64,000 nucleotides of DNA from Chitinivibrionales bacterium (GCA_014728295.1 WJLW01000083.1:1-64000); one strand, 5' to 3'. Positions 1-8,388 are shown, counted from the first letter of the stretch. The notes: a model not told the origin generated them from the letters alone. A program made the numbers and translations.

Positions 1-135
1 AACGTGCCGCGGCATAACCGCTGTGGCGACTGTAATGCGGAGAGAAACGCAGCTTTACAGTTGGCATGGCGGTTTGCCGCTGTTGTGCGATGCTTTTTGC
101 CCCTCTTCTTGTCTTTGGCGCGTGTTCTTCATTAG
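1..135 (+). pseudogene. Possible C-terminal tail of a TnpB/OrfB-like transposase (partial)
   Basis: Frame 1 is open from the window edge to a TAG at 133-135. It contains CGDCNAERNAALQLAWR, which resembles the end of the zinc ribbon of IS200/IS605 OrfB (TnpB) proteins, where a Cys pair is followed by a D/ERNAA motif. Only about 44 residues are visible, so the catalytic core cannot be judged. The next 175 bases, to 309, are AT-rich and hold nothing I can support. The call rests on a short motif and could be chance. Confidence 0.22.
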
Positions 136-309
136 CTCTATTGACAAAAATCCAATCAAACCACACTGAATCCTATATGTTCACTACATTCAAACATTGT
201 TTCACAGATTTCTTCATCTTAAATTCATATTGCTTAAAATATTGAATACAAATTATCGGCGTTCTTACAGATATGTTGGCTCTATATCTGATAATCGATA
301 TAAGAAACT

Positions 310-735
310 TTAAAATTGAATCTCTACTATTGTTGAATCTGATGTTTTGTCAAATGCTTCACATGCAACGCATGTATCCTCGATTGAAGCCCAAGTCGCT
401 TTTGCGATATATCTTCCATTTTCGCAACAATTTCCTGAATTGTCATTTCCATTCCAATCCATAAAAACAGATTTCCCTTGGCATTTTAGAGAAATCCCTT
501 GAGAAACAACTATATGGTCGATAGAAAATTTAGAATATATGAATTCATGATTATCATCATGAATTTCAATACTGGAATATATTGTTGAGGAATCAGCAAT
601 ATTGCAATTTTGTAGATTTGGAGAATCACAAGAAATATTTAGCTTAGGATCAAGACATCTTATCAAAATTATGAAAATGAATATTAAGATCATCAAGAAC
701 CATTTTGATGATTTTGCGTTTTGCTTCTTATTCAC
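310..735 (-). CDS. Membrane-anchored Cys-rich protein with FlgD-like C-terminal motif
   Basis: The protein has 141 residues and an unrecognised function. It starts at GTG 735, with a GGAGG ribosome site five bases upstream (741-745 read on the minus strand), which argues for a real gene. Residues 12-26 form a hydrophobic segment ending at Cys27. The residue before that Cys is Arg, which does not fit a standard lipobox, so anchoring may be by the helix. Around residues 93-111 the segment DWNGNDNSGNCCENGRYIA resembles the FlgD Ig-like turn (W-D/N-G-x-D-x-x-G ... GxY) found at the end of many secreted proteins in FCB bacteria. About nine cysteines suggest disulfides outside the cytoplasm. The gene is much more AT-rich than the core genes, which suggests acquisition. 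Confidence 0.6.
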   Translation of the reverse strand: MNKKQNAKSSKWFLMILIFIFIILIRCLDPKLNISCDSPNLQNCNIADSSTIYSSIEIHDDNHEFIYSKFSIDHIVVSQGISLKCQGKSVFMDWNGNDNSGNCCENGRYIAKATWASIEDTCVACEAFDKTSDSTIVEIQF

Positions 736-827
736 ACGCGCCTCCTATTCTGTCTTGGGCAAAAAGTTTTGCACAACTAGTAAATACCGTAATCATTCTG
801 CAATTCAAAAATCCCTATAAAACCTTC

Positions 828-874
828 AAAAAACTTCGGAATGAATGTAAAAAAGCCCTCATTCCCGAAGGTTT
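828..874 (-). terminator. Rho-independent terminator downstream of the integrase
   Basis: On the minus strand, arms CTTCGGGAATGA and TCATTCCGAAG pair around a short loop and are followed by six T. It lies about 345 bases past the integrase stop and just before the GTG gene that starts at 735, so it would end integrase transcription and insulate that gene. Confidence 0.5.
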
Positions 875-880
875 ATTTCG

Positions 881-941
881 GTATTTGCGCTTTGGAGTGA
901 AGATTGAGCAGGGGGCAGAGCGGAACCAAAGCGCGGGTATC
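881..941. repeat. Imperfect inverted repeat next to the terminator
   Basis: GCGCTTTGG at 887-895 pairs exactly with CCAAAGCGC at 926-934, and the flanks GTATTT and GGGTATC extend the stem imperfectly. The loop is about 30 bases. The rest of the gene-free stretch 736-1219 shows no supportable gene. The repeat could be a transcript hairpin or a recombination site for the adjacent tyrosine recombinase. Integron attC core sites (RYYYAAC and GTTRRRY) are not evident. Confidence 0.4.
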
Positions 942-1219
942 AAAACCGTTAACATCCAATAAGAAAGAATATAATAAAAGCGCTTTTCGAATCAAACTAA
1001 ATTCTCATAATGTAATGGATTATTTGCCGGTTACATACTTTATAGAACGCCGATGACGTTCATTGGGCTGCTTATCGCTGATTTTTTTAGTATTTTTATT
1101 TTTTTAAGTATCGGCGACTATCAGCTTGATCAGCGAAATAAAACCGATATTGTCGGTAAGCGTATCAAAAATCCCGTTACCCTTCTGAATATTCCACTCT
1201 GGCGGTATGGTCATGCAAT

Positions 1220-2665
1220 TCATTTTTTGCTGTTTGTATTATTCTGGTCCAGATTTTGAGATGAATGATTATGTTTATCCATCATTCCGTCGAGTGGGTT
1301 TTTTATTTTTCTGAGTTTTTCGTTGGTTACATGCGTGTAGATTTGGGTTGTCTGGATATTTTTGTGGCCCAGTAGTTCCTGAACGTAACGGATATCATAT
1401 CCATGATCCAGAAGATGGGTTGCACAGGCATGTCGAAGAGAGTGTATGGTGCAATACTTTCTGATACCGGCCTTTTTGGCTGCGCGCTCGAATACCAGTT
1501 CGGCGCTTTTGATGCTCAGATGTCTGCCGGGTTTTTGGCCGGGGAAAAGCCATTGCACTTGTTCACCGTCCAGGTAGACGTCTACCATCTTCAATGCGGT
1601 TTTTGAAAGAAGCGTGAAACGGTCTTTTCTGCCTTTGCTCTGGCTGATCCGGAGCAATCCGCGATCACGGTCCAGGTCTTCAGGCTTGAGTCGCACAAGA
1701 TCGCTTACGCGTAAAAGCCCGGAATAGGTTACCGCAAGCATCGCCCGATGTTTGGGGTTCTTCAGTGCATGGATAACCGCATAACACTCTTCTTCACTGA
1801 GGATTACCGGAAGTTTTATGGCTTTTTTCGGCCGTGGTATATCATAAACAAGCTTCTTGCTCAATACTTTGCCGAAAAAATATTTCAACGCGCTTATTTT
1901 ATTGCTGATCGTCGATGACTCAAGACCGGCGTCGACAAGGGCGTGAAGGTAATTTTTTATGTCGATTGACGTTATTTGGCCGGCACTTTTACCGATATAC
2001 TCCAAACAGCGCCTCACAGTACTCTCGTAGGTCTTCCGTGTCTTCTCCTGCCGCATGCTGATCTTCAGTTCCCGCCTCAGCAATTGCATGTATATTGTGT
2101 AATCGATAAAAACCTCCGGCCCCAGTATCTCTTCCAGCTCGCCAAGCCGCTCCTCCTTGAAAGGTATCTCCCACCTGTTTTCTGCTCCATTCCACGTTTT
2201 TCCGGGCAATTTTCTGATTCTTTCAATAAAATTCTTACGGTATGGAATCGATTTCAAGCAAAGAATATCTCGACTTGCCATAAATATATTGATAAAGCCA
2301 TTCCGCAAATCTTCAGGCTCCTCAACCAGAATCGGAGAATCAACTTTTGCACTGTCTTTCCAGTCCTTCCCCAAACCCTTAATGATTTTCACAATTCTCT
2401 CACAGGGGACCGTCTCCTCATAAAAAATCGTCAAAGCATCGATCACGCTGCCCCGGACTTTCCGGTCCCGCGACTCGATAAAATCCCGCACCTTCTCAGG
2501 CGGCATGTTTTTTGGATGTCCCCGGTGAGTTACTATGAACTCTTTAATTATCGGCGTATACCCCCTGCCTGTCAGACGACGATTATACAAGGCCCGGCGG
2601 TACTTCCGCGCCCATACATCGCCCCAGTCAATTCCCAACTGTTCACAACTCGGCGATTCAATCAT
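1220..2665 (-). CDS. Tyrosine-type site-specific recombinase (XerC/D-like integrase)
   Basis: This 481-residue phage-integrase-family recombinase would cut and rejoin DNA through a 3'-phosphotyrosine intermediate. The catalytic set is complete: Arg319 in SGLLRVSDL, Lys344 in SKGRKDR, His408 and Arg411 in HSLRH, His434 in LGHKN and the nucleophile Tyr443 in IYTHV. Residues 200-275 form a SAM-like core-binding domain. A long N-terminal extension of about 195 residues contains RKLPGKTW and a following RWEIPF (151-169), a pattern that resembles the HARP-like module seen in some integrases. The end (NPLD after the Tyr) resembles XerA and integron integrases, but the integron-specific insert between the Lys and HxxR boxes is absent. 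It lies among remnants of other genes, so it is probably the enzyme of a mobile or formerly mobile segment. Confidence 0.9.
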   Translation of the reverse strand: MIESPSCEQLGIDWGDVWARKYRRALYNRRLTGRGYTPIIKEFIVTHRGHPKNMPPEKVRDFIESRDRKVRGSVIDALTIFYEETVPCERIVKIIKGLGKDWKDSAKVDSPILVEEPEDLRNGFINIFMASRDILCLKSIPYRKNFIERIRKLPGKTWNGAENRWEIPFKEERLGELEEILGPEVFIDYTIYMQLLRRELKISMRQEKTRKTYESTVRRCLEYIGKSAGQITSIDIKNYLHALVDAGLESSTISNKISALKYFFGKVLSKKLVYDIPRPKKAIKLPVILSEEECYAVIHALKNPKHRAMLAVTYSGLLRVSDLVRLKPEDLDRDRGLLRISQSKGRKDRFTLLSKTALKMVDVYLDGEQVQWLFPGQKPGRHLSIKSAELVFERAAKKAGIRKYCTIHSLRHACATHLLDHGYDIRYVQELLGHKNIQTTQIYTHVTNEKLRKIKNPLDGMMDKHNHSSQNLDQNNTNSKK

Positions 2666-2689
2666 TGTATCTCATCTCTATTCACGGTA

Positions 2690-2905
2690 CTCCTGTTTCC
2701 TGCACTCTACCTTTTGCACTCGCACCGGACCATGTCAAAGCACTCGACCTCCGGCTTTCTACCTTCGACTTTCATCTTGACCCCTCCGAGGCTACACCTT
2801 TCCCCCCTCAGCGGTACCTCACGCCTCTCCGATCAAACTCCCACCATTTCTTCACCCCACCCACTCCTCCGGTGCTCCACCCCTCCACCACTTCATTCTT
2901 CTAAA
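2690..2905. other. Pyrimidine-rich non-coding tract upstream of the integrase
   Basis: The plus strand is strongly enriched in C and T for about 215 bases, with many CCTCC, CCACC and CACCC words, just upstream of the integrase start. No frame has a convincing protein. It could be a recombination or regulatory region, or simply biased decayed DNA. Confidence 0.35.
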
Positions 2906-3438
2906 AATTGTTTATGTCAAGGCCACAATCAATAAAAAAATGAAGAAATCGTAAACCGGACATTGATGTCACTTTTTTTTGCAAAAATCCTTTGTGTCGC
3001 AGGAGCATGAATACCTATACTCATTTACAAACGTGCGGCATTTTTGTCCGTCTTTACCTTTCATTCTTTATAACAGGAGGTTTTTTTGCAAGTTGTACGA
3101 CTTGTCCGCTCACTCTTTTCCCCTGTACCTTCGTGGTACCATTCACAACAAACGTATCGCGAAAACCCTGATGATGGTCAGGTAGAAGATGCGTGCACAG
3201 TGTAACCCATTTTTACGCATCTATCGATAAACGCCGCTATCATCGGGATCATTCAGGCCAGCTCAAGGTTGGACGGTATGTAGCGTAGTAATGACACGGT
3301 AAATAGAGAATGATGGTAAATATAGCCATGCTAAGATGTTCAATATTTTGAACTCTCCACAACTGCAATTCGAAAATTTTTTGTGTATTCTCAAAAAGAG
3401 GGCAATTGGGGCATTTAATTAATCCGGGGTGGGGCATT
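2906..3438. other. Gene-free stretch between the integrase leader and the truncated secreted gene
   Basis: I see no gene with family similarity here. An AGGAGG at 3075-3080 precedes a TTG at 3086 that opens a 39-codon frame ending at 3205. The peptide is unrecognised and I do not call it. Confidence 0.3.
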
Positions 3439-3633
3439 ATGAAGAAAACATCAATTTCTGCATTCGTATTTCTTTGTATTTTTTCTATTTCTTATCTAAC
3501 ATCAGCGTTTGAAGGGTCTGTACTTATCGGTTACTGGCGCAAGGACCATACAACCCAGCGCAGATTGCGACGGTTTATGGGTCTGTCCCTATTTGAGTGC
3601 AGAATTGTGAGTTTGAGAATCTCTGAACGATAA
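3439..3633 (+). pseudogene. Truncated secreted-protein gene (signal peptide plus stub)
   Basis: An ATG at 3439, preceded by a G-rich ribosome site (GGGGTGGGG), opens a 64-codon frame. Residues 1-21 form a classical signal peptide: MKKT, a hydrophobic core rich in Phe, Ile and Ser, then a cut after TSA. The mature part is only about 43 residues and soon becomes basic and featureless (RRLRRFMG), as if it read through a break. The next frame is a fragment of an unrelated ATPase, so I infer that the 5' end of an exported-protein gene was cut by a rearrangement near 3540-3630. It might still yield a small secreted peptide. Confidence 0.45.
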
Positions 3634-4101
3634 AAAGTTGACAGTTTTGCACACAAAAACATTGAAGAATCATTGGAACAGAAGCCCTTTGCGACTCCCT
3701 TTCATGATGATCTGATCGAGCTTCTTCGGACGTATTATTTTATTGGCGGGATGCCGGAAGCCGTAGCGGTGTATGCTGAATCGAAAAATCCGGGACAAGT
3801 ACGGGTCGTTCATAACGATATCCTTGCCAGCTATGAACTTGATTTCGCCAAGCATGCATCACCGGCAGATATATCCAGGCTATCCCGGATATGGCAGTCG
3901 ATTCCCCGTCACCTGGCAAAAGAAAACCGGCGATTTCTGTTTTCGGCGGTGCATCCCAGTGCCAGATCGCGAGAGTATGAACGAGCACTTCAATGGCTCA
4001 AAGATGCAGCGCTCATTCACTTTTGTCATGCTATCGAAAAAGTCGAGCTGCCGTTGATAGGCTTTACAATACCGGGAGCATTCTTCTGCCCCGGTACTTG
4101 A
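3634..4101 (+). pseudogene. Fragment of an AAA-type ATPase with DUF4143 domain
   Basis: The frame opens after the TAA at 3631 and reads through to 4101; a TTG at 3673 could initiate. The product resembles the middle and C-terminal part of DUF4143 ATPases: FATPFHDDLIELLRTYYFIGG, then MPEAVAVY, a later RSREYERALQWL, and an ending near LPL. Family members are about 400 residues, with an N-terminal P-loop domain that is missing here. After VELPL the similarity stops and the frame runs into DNA holding a serine-recombinase fragment on the other strand. I read it as a remnant cut at both ends. Confidence 0.6.
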
Positions 4102-4116
4102 ATGCCGGTCCGGGGT

Positions 4117-4377
4117 CTACATAGAGATGGCGACCCTGGTCCGCTCGCAATAGGGCTTGGGTCGCACAATTTCAAGGGTTTTTGCGGCCCCGGCCTTGAA
4201 TCGAACATAGATCGTGACCGTTGTCTGTTCTTGACGTACGGTCACGTCCTCCACCAGAAGCCGCACCATGCGCTTTCGCTCGCGGCCGGCGGTATGTTGG
4301 CTATTCCACACTCCGCTGAAATCCGATGCAAGGGCACGGACCTGCCGCCGAATGTGGCGAGCAAGGTGATCGAGCAT
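4117..4377 (-). pseudogene. C-terminal fragment of a large serine recombinase
   Basis: The 86-codon frame contains LASDFSGVWNSQHT followed by RERKRMVRLLVEDVTV and VRFKAGAAKTLEI. This matches the usual end of transposon-type serine recombinases (AADFPxxW ... RKRIVRLLIEDVTL ... VRFRGGxxxTL). The resolvase catalytic domain and the zinc-ribbon region are missing, and a TGA sits just before the first ATG, so this is a dead tail. Its presence directly after the DUF4143 fragment points to a past insertion and deletion. Confidence 0.65.
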
Positions 4378-4704
4378 TCACGCCGGGAGGAGGAGGCGGT
4401 GCACGCGTAGGTTTTTCCCGGTGCTCGCAAAAATGTAACCGGAACATTGTAGTGGCATGTCGTCAAGCTTTTCGAGAAAATTGATCAGGGGGAGTGCAGA
4501 ATGTGCACGGGAGACCGGCGAAACGGCATCACAGAGACAGATGCAATAAACAAGCCGCGAATACCCGACTGTGTATACATAATCTGCTTATCTGCGAAAT
4601 GGCCATACAACAGTATCGCAAATATTTTACGATGCCATCGCAAATTTGCACAAATAACACGCTGTGCAGAAAAGCACAGGTGCACTCACATATAAACCTG
4701 CCGG

Positions 4705-4755
4705 CGCATACATACCCGCCTGTTTCCTGTTTTTCGGTAACAGGCGGCGTATGCG
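4705..4755. repeat. Strong hairpin past the propeller gene
   Basis: CGCATAC (4705-4711) and CCGCCTGTT (4716-4724) pair with AACAGGCGG (4739-4747) and GTATGCG (4749-4755) around a loop of about 14 bases. It lies 17 bases past the stop of the minus-strand gene at 4772. No T-run follows on that strand, so it may protect the 3' end of the message or mark a junction. The rest of the gene-free stretch 4378-4771 shows nothing else I can support. Confidence 0.5.
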
Positions 4756-4771
4756 GATAATCAGGTTCCCG

Positions 4772-6061
4772 TTAATGGACGCGTATTTCCCCAGTCACTT
4801 CCCCGTCACCCCGCAAAATCCTGAGCACGTAGGTTCCCTTCGCTGGTGCGTTCTGCGGCTTCCAGACAACACTGTTTCCACTGACGGGAAGGTCGCTGCT
4901 GCGCGCAACCAGACGGCCGTCCAGTGAAAAGAGAGAGCAAAAACAAATCTTTCCACTTCCGGCAAGGTTCGATGCACGAAACGCGGGTAGCGGTTGTTTG
5001 AGGTACTGCACCGCAACGGCCGCACCGGGTGTTTCATTGACGGCGAATGGGGTACGAACCGCCACATCATCACCCGCATCGAGCACATAAATCTCTTTGC
5101 TTTCATCATAGTACATGTAAATCATCGTTTCCGATACCGCCATGTACCGGTAATCGCCGTTAAACGCAATCCCGCCGGGATATTTCGCCACGTAGGCCGG
5201 GCTGGCCGGATCGCTCACATCGATTACGTAAACTCCCCATTCCTGATAGAGCAGATAAACGGTTGTTCCCACCGCCTCGACGCCCCATGCGTCTCCGCCC
5301 CCCATGGATTTATTATAACTACCGGCAAGCTGCGGGGCTGCAGGATTTGAGATGTCAATAATCTTGACTCCTTCGTCAGGTGTCGACAGGTAGGCATAAT
5401 CACTGCTGACGGCTACGCCTGAAAGCCGCATGCCGTCGGCTTCGCTGTACCGGCCGACGGACACGGGAGAAGCAGGGGACGATATGTCGAAGATGTGGAG
5501 GCCGCTGTCTTCATAGGCGATATAGGCGTAGGTTCCCTGGATTTCGATATCTTCGGCATATTCGTAATTGCTGCTGTCGGCGTTGAGGTAATACCGTGTC
5601 AGCCGCTCCGACGCCCCGATCGTCCCAACCGAATAGACGTCACATCCGTCGGTGTTGCCGACGAATGCATAGTTACCGCTCAGGGCGATACACGGTCCGC
5701 CACCGTCGCTCGCGAGATCGGCAAGGGCAGGTGCCGCCGGATTGGAGACATTGAGTATTCGTATGCCCCCCGATTCTTTGCTGCAATAGGCGTAATCGCC
5801 GCTCACGATCACATCGTCGAATCCTTCCTGGCGGGTGGTTGAATCGTAGCTGCCGACAAGGGCCGCAGAGGTGGCCTCGGATACATCGTAGATCCTCAGA
5901 CCGCTGTCCGTGCAGGCAACATAGAGATAGTCGCCCGCGATACACATATTGTTCGGTTCTTCGGGAACAGCGATTTCACCCGGTTTGGTGATGGCGAAAG
6001 TGTTCAGACAGACGACCGCGATCAGGGCACTTGACGCAATGCAAAGAGAGCGTGTATTCAT
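4772..6061 (-). CDS. Secreted LVIVD-repeat beta-propeller protein
   Basis: This 429-residue protein has a signal peptide at residues 1-23 (MNTRSLC start, cut near FAI-TKP). About seven LVIVD-type repeats follow, each with a pattern like NYAFVGNTDG...DVYSV or YAYLSTPDEGVKIIDIS(N/D)PA, which build a surface beta-propeller, probably for binding. The last 90 residues (around FSLDGRLVARS ... GTYVLRILRGDGEV) resemble a Por/FlgD-like C-terminal sorting domain. Its ATG overlaps the stop of the upstream beta-helix gene by four bases (ATGA), so the two are translationally coupled and probably act together at the cell surface. No enzymatic motif is seen. Confidence 0.8.
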   Translation of the reverse strand: MNTRSLCIASSALIAVVCLNTFAITKPGEIAVPEEPNNMCIAGDYLYVACTDSGLRIYDVSEATSAALVGSYDSTTRQEGFDDVIVSGDYAYCSKESGGIRILNVSNPAAPALADLASDGGGPCIALSGNYAFVGNTDGCDVYSVGTIGASERLTRYYLNADSSNYEYAEDIEIQGTYAYIAYEDSGLHIFDISSPASPVSVGRYSEADGMRLSGVAVSSDYAYLSTPDEGVKIIDISNPAAPQLAGSYNKSMGGGDAWGVEAVGTTVYLLYQEWGVYVIDVSDPASPAYVAKYPGGIAFNGDYRYMAVSETMIYMYYDESKEIYVLDAGDDVAVRTPFAVNETPGAAVAVQYLKQPLPAFRASNLAGSGKICFCSLFSLDGRLVARSSDLPVSGNSVVWKPQNAPAKGTYVLRILRGDGEVTGEIRVH

Positions 6062-7887
6062 CGGCCTCTCCTCTCGATGAGATGGTTGATGTGTGTTTTA
6101 TGTGATGAGTGAAAGATATAAACACCGGACGAGGGGCCTTGTGCACCGTGCGACATGGTGCACCGCCGCCCGAAACAATCGTACCAGTATCCATCGCCGG
6201 TGCCGGGCAATTCGGCAGCATTGTGAGTGGTGCTTCGAGGGGGCCGAAGAGTAAAAACACCCGCCGGGTCGAATTCGAACGCCCCGATGTCCACGACGGC
6301 GTGTCCATCCTTGTCACCATCGATGGAACGGTCGTTGTCGGAGCAGTCCTTGCCGGGATCGGCAACGGCATGCGCGGCGGGGGAGCCCGCGTCGATGGCG
6401 GGGGAGTTTTCTGTCAACCGGCAACTGTCATCAATCAGCGGATCGACATCGAAGGTGTGGCTCCAGGAAGCCGCACTGTCGACGGTCACCGAATCGCGAT
6501 GAAGGACATTGTGAGAAAAGTCGACCGCGGCGCCGGTCCCGTCGGTGGTATCGACCGACCAGAGGTCCTGGTGGTCGTTGTCGACGACCACATCTTTGGT
6601 GACCAACGACCAGAGCGGGCCGTTCTTGGTCACATTGCCCTGGAACAGGTTGTTCACGAGCGTGGCGGACGCGCTGTTGTTGCACAAAAACATGGAGAGA
6701 ACGCCTGCACCCTTTATGACCACCGAGTCACGGGCAAAGGTGCAGTTGAGCACATCTGCGGAGGCTTTGTCGGCCCGTACATGAAGCGAAGAGCCAAAGG
6801 CCGCTTTATTACGGGCAAAAAGGCAGCTCTGGACGACGATGTTCGAACCGCCATCCTTCTGACCCGATGACACATCGACACCCGAAAAAAGATTGGCCGC
6901 CCCCCCGTAGTTGTCTGCCTGGTTGTCAGTAAAAACATTCCTGTAGAGTGTCATGTCACCTTCGCCGTTGTTCGAACAATACATGGCGCCGCTTTCGGTG
7001 CCGTGGTTTGCCCGAAATTCGTTGCGGAAAATCATGATGTCGGAATTTACCGCGCCGATGCGCAGTGCTCCCGCCGCCGAACCACGGTTACCGCTGAACA
7101 TGTTTTTCGAGATAGTGATTTCGCCAGAGCCGATTATCGTTGAAACAACGACAGCACCGGTTGTGGTACGGTTATTAGTAAACGTGCAGTTCTTGATTTC
7201 ATGGGCGCCGAATGTTGAGCTAAGCGAAAGCGCAGGAAGTTCGGTGTTGTTGGAGAAGGTGCAATTCTCCACAGATACGACGTTGTGCGCCCCGAGGCTT
7301 ATCGCACCCTGGCAGGAATCGACCACACATTCTCCCATGTATATGGGGCCGCGCACATCACCGCTCCCGGTTGAGGCGTATACTCCCGCCGCCTGCGATC
7401 CCTTACAGTTGATAAACTTACAATTGTAAATCCGGATCGAAGCCGCTTCCGTTCCGATCCCGAGTGCCGTGGCGCCTGGGTCTGTTACGTTTCGGAAACA
7501 AATGCCGGAAACGGTGATATCCGCACCGAAATCATCCGACATGTGGCCGGTCAGAATCGAAAAAATCGAGCCTCCGTCGCCGTCGATGATAGTCTTACCG
7601 GGACCGGCACCGGAAATGATGAGCGGGAAGTGCTCCTCCAGCCCGGGGTCGGGACGGTACGGCGGGTCATACTGGAAATACTGATCGAGCCCGGCAAGAC
7701 TGATGGTTCCCCCACCGATATTGATATTGTCGGGCTGCATGTTGGATTCCGCCAGATCGAGCGCCGTCTGTAATTGAATGAAATCCATGACGTTTGAAAA
7801 AACGGTATCGATATCTTCGGCGTGGAGGGGGAAGAGAAGAGAACTTATCCACAGTGCAGCAACAACAGCCACGAGTACTCTTTTCAT
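6058..7887 (-). CDS. Secreted right-handed parallel beta-helix protein
   Basis: This 609-residue protein has a clear signal peptide (MKRVLVAVVAALW start, cut near LHA-EDI) and a good ribosome site (GGAGA) before its ATG. From about residue 80 to 500 it has repeated coils with the pattern NCTFSNN, NVFTDNQAD and GGAANLF, typical of polymorphic-membrane-protein or pectate-lyase-type beta-helices. NSPAIDAGSPA and a following VDIGAFEFDP are the usual end of such domains. The tail YDCFGRRC ... SSGVYIF resembles the FlgD/Por sorting turn (D-x-x-G-R ... SGIY). It likely sits on the surface and may bind a glycan. The propeller gene follows in the same transcript. Confidence 0.82.
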   Translation of the reverse strand: MKRVLVAVVAALWISSLLFPLHAEDIDTVFSNVMDFIQLQTALDLAESNMQPDNINIGGGTISLAGLDQYFQYDPPYRPDPGLEEHFPLIISGAGPGKTIIDGDGGSIFSILTGHMSDDFGADITVSGICFRNVTDPGATALGIGTEAASIRIYNCKFINCKGSQAAGVYASTGSGDVRGPIYMGECVVDSCQGAISLGAHNVVSVENCTFSNNTELPALSLSSTFGAHEIKNCTFTNNRTTTGAVVVSTIIGSGEITISKNMFSGNRGSAAGALRIGAVNSDIMIFRNEFRANHGTESGAMYCSNNGEGDMTLYRNVFTDNQADNYGGAANLFSGVDVSSGQKDGGSNIVVQSCLFARNKAAFGSSLHVRADKASADVLNCTFARDSVVIKGAGVLSMFLCNNSASATLVNNLFQGNVTKNGPLWSLVTKDVVVDNDHQDLWSVDTTDGTGAAVDFSHNVLHRDSVTVDSAASWSHTFDVDPLIDDSCRLTENSPAIDAGSPAAHAVADPGKDCSDNDRSIDGDKDGHAVVDIGAFEFDPAGVFTLRPPRSTTHNAAELPGTGDGYWYDCFGRRCTMSHGAQGPSSGVYIFHSSHKTHINHLIERRGR

Positions 7888-7935
7888 GGCATTTCTCCGG
7901 ATTGAGAGATGTGAGCAAATGTGATTATTATTTCT

Positions 7936-8388
7936 TTACGAATCTACTATTTTCCGCGCCACGTATGCACTTTTCTCTTTGTCTTTGATTTCGAGCATGA
8001 CATCGCAGTCGATCCCGGCGATTTCATCAATAAACTTCCTGAAACGGCCGGGAGTGATATGCTCTTTATGGACGCATCGACGGCCCTGCGGAGCCTGTTC
8101 GCTGTAGTCTATAATGATCACGCCGTCGCGTTTGATGTATGAACCGATACGCCGCAAATCCGCTGCGGAGTGAGCGACCCAGTCACAGGTGCAGACCGGG
8201 TGCGAAGCGAAGGGGATGATGCCGGAGCCGATCCGGAAGAAATCGAACCCCTCTTTTTTATTCAGGTGAAGATTTTTTTCGAGACAGGAGAGATTTGCAG
8301 AGACCTTCTCTATGAGCAGCTCATCGGAATAGGACGCCATCGACTTCGCCGATTCGCTCGATACCGTTTCGACCGTCGTTACCAGCAA
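7936..8388 (-). pseudogene. uvsE: UV damage endonuclease UvsE with large internal deletion
   Basis: The 150-codon frame joins two ends of the UvsE/UvdE family. SYSDELLIEKVSANL and FFRIGSGIIPFASH match the N-terminal third. DGVIIIDYSEQ, GRFRKFIDEI and DCDVMLEIKDKEKSA match the C-terminal end. Full enzymes are about 300 residues; here the frame passes in-frame from IGSYIKR straight to DGVIIIDYSEQ, so roughly 150 residues of the TIM barrel with most metal-binding His, Glu and Asp residues are gone. The true N-terminus is also lost: residues before MASYSDEL read through a breakpoint near 8330 into a different gene on the other strand. It cannot be an active nuclease. Confidence 0.75.

Noticed and set aside
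881..941. Integron attC site
   Set aside because: The palindrome lacks the conserved core ends, lies on the 3' side of the integrase, and the enzyme lacks the integron-specific insert.
1976..2935. Plus-strand open frame of 319 codons over the integrase front
   Set aside because: It is antisense to a clear recombinase, Pro/Ser/Leu-rich by composition, and has no ribosome site or family motif.
3086..3205. Small gene of 39 codons with TTG start
   Set aside because: The AGGAGG site is good, but the peptide is unrecognised and the surrounding DNA is decayed.
6109..6870. Plus-strand frame of 253 codons opposite the beta-helix gene
   Set aside because: It mirrors the Gly/Asp-rich coding strand and resembles no protein family.
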